Assembly (NCBI GenBank): GCA_963693315.1
Contig: OY856186.1
Location: forward strand, 76,172,042 to 76,236,041
Direction of reading: 5' to 3'
Source: Diogma glabrata
Lineage: Eukaryota > Arthropoda > Insecta > Diptera > Cylindrotomidae
DNA length: 64,000 nucleotides
In this document: positions 22,104-33,719 of the stretch, in pieces
Numbering within the stretch: position 1 is the stretch's first letter
Layout: every line of letters starts with the position of its first letter
The notes under the pieces: model-generated
Seen by the model: the letters and a program-made list of their open reading frames with translations, nothing else
Database searches by the model: none
Told to the model about the DNA's origin: nothing
Position numbers and translations under genes: made by a program

Positions 22104-24413
22104 AACCCAACTTTTCCAAAATTTTTTTTGGTTAGCTCTTGTTTTTGAGACATTCACGAAAAACCAATTTTTTTGGTGATCAAAAATGTTGTTTCGGTTT
22201 TTGGGTCTCATATTTTACAAAACAAACAAATTAAATATATTAATAAAACAAGTGCATAGTAAATATGCCAACAAACATTTTGAGCTATATTTTGTAAAAA
22301 TCCATTAAGGATTCTGGAAGTTACAGTTGAACAAAGTTGAAAAAATACGAAAAATTCACGTTTTTTAAAAAAATTTCCATTTTCAACGCCATAAATTTTG
22401 AACAAATAAAGACACTAATTTTTTTTAATTTCTTGGAGCCTATAGTAGTTTTAATTTTTTTTCTTTTAAGCTGAAGGAAACGAATATTGGTGCAGTTTGC
22501 ACCAAGTTATTCAATTTTTTACAAAGAAAGTCAAAACTCAAAATTTGGAAAAAATAATTTTTTACTTAATTTATTGTGCCATAAATAATAATTTTAAAAG
22601 TTCAGTCGTTCTCAAACATCAGTAAAGAATTATTTTGAAATAGTAATGTATAATTTCCATTTTTGTTTTCGAAGTTGGGAATTGGATCTATATGAGACGT
22701 ATATACAAAAATATAAACAAAAGATAATGAATTGTGAGGAGAGGCAAAACATCATAGCATCAGAACTATTTAAGTTAGTTCAAGCACCATAAAGTTAGAC
22801 CCCTATTTATGTCTATTAATACCTGTAAGGTTTGTTTCTTTTCTTTTTTCTCTTTTTTTTGTTTTTTGATAATGTAAATTTTTTGCTATCACCGCCCGCC
22901 TTGTGTTACTCCTTACGTTTATGATCATTTTAAGTTTAATTTAAGAAAGCAATTACATACTTCTACTTTTTGATAGTTTTTCGGTTTTCCCAACTTTTGT
23001 TTAATTAGTTTAATGAGGTTTCTTTTTAAGGAGATAATTGTCGTATGATTAGTTGCAAGTATAACCTCTCTGAGGATAAATTGAATTCCAAACATTTAAG
23101 TAAAATATTAATTAAAAAAGAAAAAATATTACAAATATAAATTTTAAATAGTGTATTGTTTTTAAAAATCAATAAATCATTAGTGATAGCTGCCTTTTAA
23201 AGCAAAATAAATTGTTAGTAAAGTGTCAAATCAAGTTTATTTAAATGGCGTCGTCAAGAAGTTTCAAGTGTAAAAATAGCACAAACTCATTTTGTTTTAT
23301 TTGTGGAAGTTGCATAACACATGCTGCTAAATCACCCCATTTATAAGAACTGCCTATCTTCATTACTAACTGATATTTTCCAACTCCTAAAATAAATCCA
23401 AGGTGGGAGGAGCTAGATCATGACCAAAAACTTCACAAAAAAAATCTCAATTTCCAGAAAAATCATATACAAAAAAAATATAACTTTTGTCAAAAAAGGA
23501 TATTTCATAATCAACAAACAAACATAAATCAACAAACACCAAACAAGGTGAGAGGAGCAAGATCATGTCAAAAAACTTCACAAAAAAATCTCAATTTCTA
23601 GAAAAATCATATACAAATAAAATACAACTTTTGTCAAAAAAAGACATTTCATAATCAACTAACTGATATTTTCCAACTCTTAAAATAAGTCCAAGGTAGG
23701 AGGAGCTAAATCATGTCAAAAAACTTCACAAAAAAAATCTCAATTTCGAGAAAAATCATATACAAACAAAATACAGCTTTTGTCAAAAAAGACATTTCAT
23801 AATCAACTAACTGATATTTTCCAACTCCTTAAATAAGTTCGAGGTGGGAGGAGATAGATCTGCTACGAAAACAACTTATATATAAATCAATTATGTTGCA
23901 GAATTTAAATTATTCTTAAAGTTAAATTTTTATTCCAAATTTTGAGTTTTGACTTTCTTTGGGAAAACTTGAATAACTTGGTGCAAACTGCACCAATATT
24001 CGTGTCTTTTAGCTTAAAAGAAAAAAAATTGAAGTTACTATAGGCTCCAAGAAATTAAAAAAAATTAGTGTCTTTGTTTGTTCAAAATTTATGGTGTTGA
24101 AAATGGAAAAATTTGAAAAAAACGTGAATTTTTCGTATTTTTTCAACTTTTTTCGACTGTAACTTCCAGAATCCGTAATGGATTTTTACAAAATATAGCT
24201 CAAAATGTTTGTTGGTATATTTACTATGCACTTGTTTCATTAAAATTTTTAATTTGTTGGTTTTGTAAAATATGAGACCCAAAAACCGAAACAACATTTT
24301 TGATCACCAAAAAAATTGGTTTTTCGTGAATATCTCAAAAACAAGAGCTAACCAAAAAAAATGAATATGATGTTCGTGTTCAGGAGGTCAAAATCAATAA
24401 GAAAAGTTGGGTT
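22104..24413. repeat. Large inverted repeat, arms about 450 bp, spacer 1.38 kb
   Basis: The left arm (22104-22552) and right arm (23933-24413) are reverse complements along almost their whole length. Matching landmarks are ACCCAACTTTTC / GAAAAGTTGGGT, CATTTTGAGCTATATTTTG / CAAAATATAGCTCAAAATG, GGTGCAGTTTGCACC / GGTGCAAACTGCACC and AAGTCAAAACTC / GAGTTTTGACTT. The right arm carries an extra segment of about 40 bp at 24361-24400. The spacer contains a 151-bp tandem array. No protein is encoded. It is either two opposite copies of one repeat family or the ends of a 2.3-kb non-autonomous element. Confidence 0.85.
23365..23865. repeat. Tandem repeat, about 151-bp unit, 3.3 copies
   Basis: Units begin near 23365, 23505, 23657 and 23808. 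Each has CTAACTGATATTTTCCAACT, AAGGTGGGAGGAGC, AACTTCACAAAAAAAATCTC, GAAAAATCATATACAAA and GACATTTCATAATCAAC. Unit 2 has its first 30 bases replaced by a CAACAAACA-rich sequence. The last unit is cut after GGTGGGAGGAGATAG. The copies are similar enough to be relatively recent. Confidence 0.85.
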
Positions 24414-24419
24414 TTATTT

Positions 24420-26290
24420 AGGGAGACAAAAAAGTTCAAAATTTGTAAACTAGTGTAATGTATTTGGAAAAGGTATAGCGAATAATACAAAGAATATAAC
24501 GAATATAATGAAGTGTTGTGCTAGCGATTTTTGCTTTACTTTTTAAGAAATGGCTAATTCAACAATAAATTCTGTCGTATAATGAATTAAAAATATAAAC
24601 ATAGACCAATTTTAAGATGTAAGAAATAAAAGTAAAATATGAGGCGCAAAACAGATTTTATTAAAATAATTTGAAGAAATTAGGTTACCGTAATCGATTC
24701 GGAATACTGTCTATAAGATTGAGATTACCGTTGACTGGATAGCTCCTATGATATTACATTGACTAGTAATATTTCATTGGCCACAGCAATCTAATATCTT
24801 AGGATAAATCGTATGGAAATAGCGGCGTAGAGAAAAAATTAAAACAAATCTACAAATCAACAAAAGCTGATCTTTATGCGGAAAAATAACAAATCTTCAG
24901 GTATTTCTTTTACATTAAATTTAATTTTGAAATTGATACAAAACTAAATTTTTGTTGTTTATATTTTAAATAAAATTAATTTTACCACAAAACTTAATAA
25001 AATCAAATCGAAAAAGTAACCGAATTGAAAACAAAATTCAATTTTGTCGCCTTTTCAATTGGTGCGGTCGCTCCATTTGTACAGAACAGAATTTTCAGAA
25101 ATGTTTTCACCTAGATCGTTGCCTTTAATTTTGGAGTGTCTTTATTCATTCATTCAGAGTTTTCTCCAGTTGTAAAATGGATTAGTTATTTTTACATAAG
25201 TGTTGTAGGTTTGATTGAAAGATTGTTAGATTATTAGAGCAGTTGAGCCTTGAGCTGTTATCCTTAAGTTTCATAAATTATTGAACGTAATTAAAAAATT
25301 ATGTTTAACATATGGGTTCTACACATATGGGTTCTACACACGAAGGAATAAAATGGAGCTACTTACGGCACGACATGTTTTTTGCGTATAAGTTTTGGCA
25401 ACTATAGTTTTAGTTGAAGTTGATGACGTTCTTTCAACGTTTCTGAATGTGGCCAGTCAAAAAAAAAAAAATTAAAATAAAAAAAAAAAAAAAACAAAAA
25501 ATCGTCCAAAATTCCTATGTTTGTAGAACTACCCATATATATCCGCTTTAACATAATATGTATAGCACATCATACCATATTATCTTTCCGCTCTTTTAGA
25601 GAATTATAAATTCGTTATCTTACGATTTTTCTCATCTAAACTTAATATAAAATTTAAATTTTCACAAGTACATACATATATAGTTCTAAGTACAACTTTA
25701 AAATCCGTAAAGTCTTGTAAAAGAATTTTGAAAAACAAAATGTCATTAATTTTTTAAGCTTCTGATAAATACAATATTTAAGTGCTAATCGATTTCTAAC
25801 AGTTTCCATAAATATCACAACAACGAAATAGATACAATTTTTTTTCTTATCTTTTCACAATATCATGATAAGACTCTAGAAAAAACTAAAAATAAACTTT
25901 ATCTTAAAATTTATCTACAAAATTAAATTTTGATATGAAAACAAAAAAAAAGGAAAAAAACAGAAAATCGTAATTTTTTAGTCGATGCACATTTGCTCTT
26001 TTCTTTAAAACTTAAGAAGTCTGCTAAGTTACTGTTCTAAGACTGTATGTCTTCGTTTCCTTTTTTCAATTCATTTAAAAAGTGGGGTTTGTTGTATTTT
26101 ATTTTATGTTGTAATCTTTGTTCATTTATACTTTATATAACACTAATCAGGACACTAAATGTAACAAAAAGATGTTGTGAACTGAAAATTTTAAAATGTT
26201 CGTTGAATATTTGATAATTTGTTGAAAAAGAAAGAAATTTTTGATTCTATGTTTTTTTATAGTTTGTTTATTGCCTTAAAGTGACAGGAG
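24420..26290. other. No recognisable gene
   Basis: AT-rich. A 15-bp direct duplication (ACATATGGGTTCTAC) lies at about 25308-25337 and A-rich runs at 25457-25501. No coding or RNA gene signature is visible. Confidence 0.55.
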
Positions 26291-26319
26291 AAGCGCTTTC
26301 CAAAGTTAAGCATGCTAAG

Positions 26320-26850
26320 TGTTAATTATAATGGATTATAAATTAAAGGTAAGACATTCCAGAAATGAGAGACTCTGTTGAAAGAGGCTTAAGTAAAATT
26401 GATTGAATTTCCTCGAATTCCCGTTAATCCATTATAAACTTAGACTTGTAACAAAATGTCAATCCAGTCAACTAAAAGGAGAGCTGAATAAAATCAAAAC
26501 ATTTCCAACTACTTGCTCCACTCCCACCCCAAATTTGAGAACAATAGTTCATGCAGAGACGTATGAATGACTTGACTAACAGACCTTGTCTGCATTTTTA
26601 GCCGTATAAAAATATGAGATATTTACTTCAAATTATTTTCAACTTCAACTCCTAAAAGTATGATAGATTTTTTTTCTACAATATCAATTTAATCAAACTG
26701 TAATGGAAATGGATTCGATGTTGAAAACCTAGTAAAATGACAAATTTGTGTTTTACTCGTGTTAAAACTATGAATTAAAGAAATTGTTGACTCCAACAAT
26801 TCATTAATATATAGATGAGAAAAAGAATTTGGGAAAGAGTTAAACCCTGA
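26320..26850 (-). pseudogene. Jockey-type LINE RT C-terminal relic
   Basis: On the minus strand a decayed frame reads FNTSKTQICHFT, then IDIVEKKSIILLGVEVENNL, the thumb/connection region of Jockey-superfamily reverse transcriptases (compare NPTKTKLC and VRLLGVDIQNNLKW in the relic at 18.1 kb). Further on are an LGWEWSK-like piece and FNRVSHFWNVLPLIYNPL, the counterpart of FNRVAKLWNSMPSSV at 18.65 kb. Stops and frame changes interrupt the stretch. The catalytic core is not recognisable upstream. It is probably an older copy of a family close to the 18-kb relic. Confidence 0.6.
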
Positions 26851-27244
26851 AAAACTCCAGCATTAGTAGAAAATACATCCGATGCGACACATTCCTATAA
26901 CAAAAGAAGTTTCAAAAAATGACATTTCTTCGACATACGACTGCTGATTACTCCATTATATGCTTCGAGTGCATTTGTTGTACGCGTATGTCGGACCGAA
27001 AAAAACACTAACGAGAATGGCGATTGAATATTTATGAAACATTCTCTGAAGCACCCTCAACTCCACTGCTTTGCAATCGTTTTTTATTAATGTTGTCACC
27101 ACGAGTTCGTCATACACGGCCTTCTGGTCATATTTATGATTATATGTAAACTTTTCACTAAACACTTCTGAGTCTTAAAATTCACAAAAACACGAGCTCC
27201 ACACGATGTGATACGGCAAAGATACCAATATCCTTTATCCCTAT

Positions 27245-27397
27245 ATATGGTGCACTTTCGAAACAAATGAATAACGTGACGTGAACAGCAACTTTGAATC
27301 GGAACGTAAACCGTTAATTATTTTAAATTGTATTTCATCATTATGCGTTAATTCGTCTTGCGTTAATTGATAGTCTGCTGATTCATCTGACGACATT
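27245..27397 (-). other. Unassigned 50-codon minus-strand frame
   Basis: ATG (complement of CAT ending at plus 27397) opens a frame beginning MSSDESADYQLTQDELTHND, 50 codons to the stop. Its acidic hydrophilic start looks like a real N-terminus, and a second open piece (27165-26956) continues on the same strand in another frame. No family is recognised. It may be the start of a decayed transposase or host exon; chance is also possible in AT-rich DNA. Confidence 0.25.
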
Positions 27398-27610
27398 TTG
27401 AATTAAAATAAATAACGTAAACTAGTTAATTATTATTTGATGCGCATGCAAAAAGAACTACACTGGAACTGATTTAAATTAGTGATCAGCGTTGCCGTTT
27501 GCCTAGAAATACACGATTTTTATGATAGTCAAAATTATTTTATATTTTGATTCTGTTTCATTTCATAAAAGTACTATTTATCGTATCTTCCGCAAATAAT
27601 TCTTAAAAGG

Positions 27611-30360
27611 AAAAAAGTCAGACAAGTGCGAATAAAATTCGCTCGTCAAGGGTTCCGTGAATGTAAAAGAACACAATATCAAAAATTATTGACAAAAAGT
27701 CGTGTTGTAATGTCCTTATATTTTCAGACTATAGACACATAACAAAATAAATGTTAAATTGTAAATGTCAATAGTTAATTACAATCAAATCTACATTGAT
27801 CAAAAATGGCAAAAAAAATGTTAATTCAGGTTATATATTATGCATAGATGTTTTTGGTAACTTAAAAAAGATTCAATTACACCAGCTTGTAAATGGATTA
27901 AATTTGATTATTTTTTCGGTCAATCGAGTGTTGAAATTTAGGGGTGTGGAAAGGCTACATACCAAAAATATTTTTTTTTAATAACACAAAAACTCTGCAT
28001 TGCAAAATTCTAAAAAAATTGTAACATTTCTTAAATTAAGTGCTCTTTCATATGACACCCCACTCATTTGGGTCAAAAATGGTTTTTTTCCCTCCCCACA
28101 CCCATCCCATACACACACAGAAATATAATTATTTGAGTCTTCGATATGATTTTCATTCAAAATTTACCAATATTCCTGTCTCTGTGAATATTTTCAAATT
28201 TTTCAGTCAGTCATCGTCGAAAGGTAGGCGGCGGCACGATCTGAATTTAGCCCTTTCTTATCCATAACTCAAAAACTGTGCTGTAGTTTTCATACAAAAC
28301 TTACCAAATTTCCTAACTCTGTGAAATTTTCCAAATTTTTCTGTCATTTAGTGTCGAAACGTATGGAGGGGGGGGGGACGGTCTGAATTTTGCACTTTTT
28401 CAACAGTAACTCAAAAACTGGGCACCGCAAAATTCTAAAAAAAATTGCAACGAATTTTAAATTAGATGTTCTTTCAAATGACACTCGCTTGGGTCAAAAA
28501 AAAGTTTTTTTTTACCACCTCTACCCCGGTCTTCAAAACACACAGAAATATAATTATTGGAGACTTCGCTATAGTTTTTGTACAAAATTTACCAAATTAC
28601 CTAACTCCGTGAATTTTTACAAATTTTTCTGTCAACCAGAGTCGAAACGTATGGGGGGGAACGGTGTGAATTTTGCACTTTTTTCACAATAACTCAAAAA
28701 CAGCGCACCGAAAAATTCTAAAAAAAATTGCAACGAATTCTAAATTAGATGTTCTTTCAAATGACACCCCCTCTAAAAAAAATTGCAACGAATTTTAAAT
28801 TAGGCTCTCTATCAAATGACTCGCTTGGGTAAAAAAAAGTTTTTTTTACCCCCTCTACCCCGGTCCTCTAAACACACAGAAATATAATTATTGGAAACTT
28901 CGCTATAGTTTTCGTACAAAATTTAGCAAATTTCCTAACTCTGTGAATTTTTACAAATTTTTCTGTCAATCAGTGTCGTAACGCATGGGGGAGGGAACGG
29001 TCAGGACTTTTTTTTTTTTTTTTTTTTTAATAAAATGTGATGTGTAGTAGGCATTACAATATGTGTCACAACAACACATAAAAACCTTTTAAGACCAAGG
29101 TCCCACAACAACATGCGTTCTAAGGATGTTAATGGACGCAAATCTGTAGTGCACTTTGCACTTTTTCGACAATATCTCAAAAACTGGGCACCGCAAAATT
29201 CTAAAAAAAACTGCAACGAATTTTAAATTAGGTGCTCTATCAAATGACACCCCACTCGCTTGGGTAAAAAAAAGTTTTTTTTTACCCCCTCTACTCCGGT
29301 CCCCTAAACACACAGAAATATAATTATTGGAAACTTCGCTATAGTTTTCGTACAAAATTTAGCAAATTTCTTAACTCTGTGAATTTTTACAAATTTTTCT
29401 GTCAATCAGTGTCGAAACGCATGGGGACGGGGAACGGTCAGGGCTTTGCACTTTTTCGACAATATCTCAAAAACTGGGCACCACAAAATTCTAAAATAAA
29501 TTGCGACGAATTTTAAATCAGGTGCTCTATCAAATTCGCTTGGGTCAAAAAAAGTTTTTTTTTATCCCCTCTACCCCGGTCCTCTAAACACACAGAAATA
29601 TAATTATTGGAGACTTCGCTATAGTTTTCGTATAAAATTTACCAAATTTCCTAGCTCTGTGAATTTTTACAAATTTTTCTGTCAAGCAGTGTCGAAACGT
29701 AGGGGGGGGGGGGGGGGGGGGGAACGGTCTAAATTCGCACTTTTTTTACTATAACTCAAAAACTGGGCATCGCAAAATTCTAAAAAAAATTGCTTTGTTT
29801 TTTAAATTAAGTGCTCTTTCAAATGACGCCCCATTCGACCACATTTTAAATAGTGTTTTTACCCCTCCTCATATCCACCCCCTTAATAAATCTAAGTATG
29901 GAAATATGACACTTTTTTATATTGTTTATTAAAAACGTACTTATTTTTCTATCAATGTACTTGGCATTTGAAAATTTTCGATCAGATAGGTTCGGAGCTA
30001 ATCGAGGTAAGAAAACGCGAAAAAAACGCCATTATTCAAAATTATACAAAAAATGGTGAGGTGTAAAATTCCAAAATAAATGTTTATGAAATACTGAAAT
30101 GAAGCCCTTTCATATGATACCCTATTTGAATCTATAAAAAAATGTATTTTCTCAAAGGTCTCACATCGCAGCCCTGTAAACCAAACGAAAACCACTTTAG
30201 TTTTATTTGTATCCGTCATTTCATGTGGACAGGTTAGTTTTATACGCATGCCAAATTTCAAGTCCATAGCATTTATAGTTTACGAGATAATCGATATAAT
30301 GTGAAAAACACGTTTTACTCTCACCAATAGTGTTCCGTATAAAAAACGGAACCCTAAAAA
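27611..30360. mobile_element. 2.75-kb non-coding repeat element built of about 285-bp modules
   Basis: The left end AAAAAAGTCAGACAAGTGCG and AGGGTTCCGT (27649-27658), and the right end ACGGAACCCT with AAAAA (30346-30360), are inverted and resemble the ends of a repeat class common in insect genomes (AGTCAGACAAGTGCGA ... ACGGAACCCTAAAAA). Inside, modules recur with cores AACTCAAAAACTGGGCACCG, TCAAATGACACCCC, ACACACAGAAATATAATTAT, ACTTCGCTATAGTTTT and TTACAAATTTTTCTGTCAA. Module starts near 27985, 28267, 28409, 28690, 29174, 29463 and 29753 give full periods of 281-290 bp; the 142-bp step reflects an internal deletion and the 484-bp step an internal duplication plus an insertion. No protein is encoded. 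Confidence 0.75.
29008..29145 (-). mobile_element. Poly(A)-tailed retro-inserted repeat inside the module array
   Basis: A T(21) run at 29008-29028, followed by AATAAAATGTG and TTACAATATGTGTCACAACA, interrupts the 285-bp module array. On the minus strand it is a short sequence ending in a poly(A) tail, as a 5'-truncated LINE or SINE insertion would. Related sequence is found at 36455-36550 (plus orientation), 38338-38415 (plus) and 60432-60515 (minus). An interrupted GGACTT/GCACTT pair at the borders may be the remains of a target duplication. Confidence 0.65.
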
Positions 30361-30369
30361 ATGTCAACA

Positions 30370-31940
30370 CATTTTAATATGTGTGTACACCGTTTGGTTT
30401 TTGTTTCTTCTAATATATTTTTCTTATTTTTACATATAATGTATGCAACCATTTTGAGAAATTTTTGTTTCGTATTTTTAGGGGAATTACAGGCATATTA
30501 ATCATATACAATATTCGGTTCTATGCTAACGTTTTACGTAAAAAATAATCTTAAAAGGGATTAATAGGTATGTGTGTGAATGTGCTCAAAATTGTGTTCA
30601 AACATGAAGTATGACTTACAGCACTAATTCAGTTTAAATTGAAATAAATTGAAATGCCTTACAGCACTAATTCATTTCAAACGGAATTAGCACCGAGATG
30701 TTCAATTTTAAATTTTTCTGACGTTACGCCGAGGTTTTTGATTCTCAGCATTATGTATGTGTAATGAAATGCAAAATTTCATCTTTGCGCTATTTCAGTT
30801 TGAATTGAAACAGCGCCGAGGCATCATACAAAAGTTTCCTGGCGCTATGACAGTATTTTTCTCGGCACTAAGTCAGTACACCGTTTTTGTGTTGTTTAAA
30901 TATATTGGGTGGGGTGTGCTAAAGATAGGAATTCATAGAAGAAACAAGAACTTGAACAGAATTCCACATGCAGTTTTGCCTGCAATTCAGATTTGTTTTT
31001 TTTATACCAAAAAGAAAGAGTGTTATTCAAATTGTCCGGATAAATGTGAACATAGGGAATCAACATGCCATGTTAATCTTAATGGTAACAAGAATCCTAG
31101 TTCAAAACTATGTACAACGATGCTGGCTGTTGGGTTCGCTTTCGCTATGTTTCGCATTACCTTGGTGTTCACAACTTGTATTCGTTTGGTTATTTAGTTA
31201 TACTAGAATCGCCCAGGAGCCGAAATTCAGCCATTGTAAATAGAAATTCAAAACAAACTCCTAACAAAATAACTGCAACCAGAATAGGAGCTGCCAATAT
31301 TAAACAACGGTCCGTTTTGGCTAGACAAGCCTTGGCTAGTTAACATCGGCCTCAGTCTGATCCAGTTGTAAATGCTTAGACTGAACCAAGATTCAGTTTA
31401 TTATATTACGCGTTATTCACCAATCACCAGGCTAATGCATAGTAAACATGTGCAAGCCATATTCTGTTTATCTTTATTGTTATATATTTTAGTCTTCCCA
31501 AAACCTCTTGCCTCAAGTCTGATATGCCAGATTTAGCGCCAAGACATCAGTCCAAACATGGTTAATGCTTGGGCCTTTTGAAAATGTTAAGCTTGGCCCA
31601 AACCCCAAAAGCTGTGGAACGGACTTGACCCCATTTCAGTCCCTTAGCTTTTTCTTATCTTAGAACAAACAAAATAATCGATAAAAACCACCACAAAGCA
31701 CACCATTTCTTTTCCTCCCTTGCGATGATACTTGATAGAATGGTCCTGGCGATGATACTAGATGGAGTTGATAAGTCCAGATGAGTTGATTTGAAAAATA
31801 TTCAAAATGGATGCTTCTTGGTGTTCCTAAAAGCACAGTTGTCTATTTTTTTTGTCCAATTATTACGAATGATGCTAGATCATTAGATATGGTATGACAG
31901 AACAGTGGTTGTTCCAATAAAGTTGATTGATGTACAGGTA
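30370..31940. other. No gene called; cluster of imperfect palindromes at 30.6-30.85 kb
   Basis: A 146-codon frame at 30757-31197 has no recognisable domain, and its first part overlaps repeat-like palindromes (30787-30816, GCGCTATTTC...GAAACAGCGC; and AGCACTAATTCA repeated at 30621 and 30664). I therefore leave it uncalled. Nothing else is recognised to 31940. Confidence 0.5.
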
Positions 31941-32318
31941 ATGTTATCTCTATATCTATATATAAATACGTAAGCACTACTTTTGTGGTACTATTTCAAA
32001 ATATTTGCCACTAAAAAAAGTTGAGCAATATACATATATGTATATATCGTTCGAAAGGTCTTTATTAGCAGATGTGCCGAAACACATTTTTTTGGAATTT
32101 GGACGATTTTTTGGAGGTCAAAATAGGTGGAAGGTTTTTTGGAAGGTTTTTTGTTCGATTATCTTTTTTTTCGAGGTATTTGTTTCACAATTCAAAATTA
32201 ATTGAATCAATAAATCAAACTCTGAAATAATAGGTCAAGAGGTCTATTTACAATTTCTTTTTACAATGCTCGAATTTCGGTCACTGGACGATTCCTAGTT
32301 CTTTTAATTAGAACAATA

Positions 32319-33170
32319 CTAGAAGACCCGGTGAATTTCGTACCACCTACAATTTATTTGTAGATAACTTTTGATCAGCGATTGTCAATCCTAATCGACA
32401 TTCCACCCTGTAACTTGTGGAGATTAATAATAGTGGCTGCATAGTTTGGCTTGAATTTTATTTGGCTATTAAATGAAACTATTATTTCTTATTATTCAAA
32501 AGATATTAAAATTACTATTATTTATTATTATATACATTTATTATTATCCAGGAATACAATTTTTTAATTTTATCTTAATGTGGTATGATGAACAATAATT
32601 TTTGCTAGTCTCTGAGTGTAATATCCGGACAAACTTGAAGGTCTGCCAACCCTCAAACACGCAACATATAATTGACAATGCGAAGAGTAGGGGGTTTCCA
32701 ACCCACAAATTCACATTGTTTGACTTTGTTACTTATTAATTGCCTTTTAAAATGGTAGTGATATTTCTAAGCAAAATAATTGGTGAACCAACAATCTTCC
32801 ATCAAAAATTATGTAGTGGCATTTCAGTTAAATCCAATGAATTCAAGAATTCAACAGGATAGTTGAACATTCCCCAGGATAATTGAGTCAATCGGTTTGA
32901 ATGATATTTCATTGCCAGGCAACAACTGTTGTATTTTAAAATTAATTGCGTCGCCATTTATAGTTTTTGTGGCCCAAACAGCTAGTTCACGTAGCCACGC
33001 ATGATTTGTGTAATTAGCTTGTAAATTTGGAAATATTCTTTCAAAAATGCAAAACTTTTGCAAATGATGCTTCAATTCAATATATTAGCATATTTACCAA
33101 GTTCCGTCAAAATCCATTATCAGAAACTGATGTAATTGAAGTTTCAAATAAACAGATCAAGAGGCCCCGC
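32319..33170 (-). mobile_element. Helitron 3' end with Pif1-type helicase C-terminal relic
   Basis: On the minus strand the sequence ends in CGAAATTCACCGGGTCTT and CTAG followed by T (plus 32318-32340), the usual Helitron 3' terminus inserted at an A-T dinucleotide. Just upstream lies a decayed helicase C-terminus: SSHCQLYVACLRVGRPSSL (plus 32630-32682) matches the conserved QLYVA(C/L)SRV motif VI region of Helitron Rep-helicases. Further upstream (plus 32851-33075) RIFPNLQANYTNHAWLREL and LNSLDLTEMP-like words match the preceding conserved region. Stops and frame changes are present. The 5' part with the Rep domain is absent. The copy is 5'-truncated and dead. Confidence 0.75.
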
Positions 33171-33719
33171 CCCACACGACTTATTCTATTCTTAGGTTAT
33201 GCGTAGGTAATGACGGCCGGCCGGCAGACAGACATACATTTTTTTTTTTTGCTTTTTTAGAATCAGGAGGTCCTAAAACGTCGAGAAATGTCAAAAAAAG
33301 TGGGGGTAAGAATTTCACTTTGAGCTCATGAATGTAATTCTTAGGTCTTTCAGACCGAAGTAAATTTGTCGACTCCGACTCCTGTTTGAAAATTTTATTC
33401 TGTAATTTTTTTTCTGAATAGTTAATTTTTTTTCTTATACGCCAATATAAAAAAATTAATAACGTTAATATAGAATAATATAAATTACTTTGTAATAGTT
33501 TCTTTAAATAAAATATTTTGAAAGTGTATTGTTGATATATCTTGGTATTTTAATTCTTTGGTAGAATATACCACAAAATTTTGTTTGTTTATGTTCCGTA
33601 TCGGATCTTTGACGAACTAGCCAGTTTTGAATAAAAACCATGGTAATTCGCATCTGCGTTATATAAACAATTACAATCGATTGTTTTAAGATCATTCATT
33701 ACTTCAGTGTGTCATTGTA

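Noticed and set aside
23365..23865. Tandem array considered as CRISPR-like
   Set aside because: The units are contiguous 151-bp repeats without unique spacers, in a eukaryotic context.
30757..31197. A 146-codon frame
   Set aside because: It is one of the longer frames but has no domain, its start overlaps palindromic repeats, and its composition is that of translated AT-rich DNA.
31946..31985. TCTCTATATCTATATATAAAT resembling a Helitron 5' end
   Set aside because: The word is a simple AT repeat and no matching 3' end follows in the right orientation.
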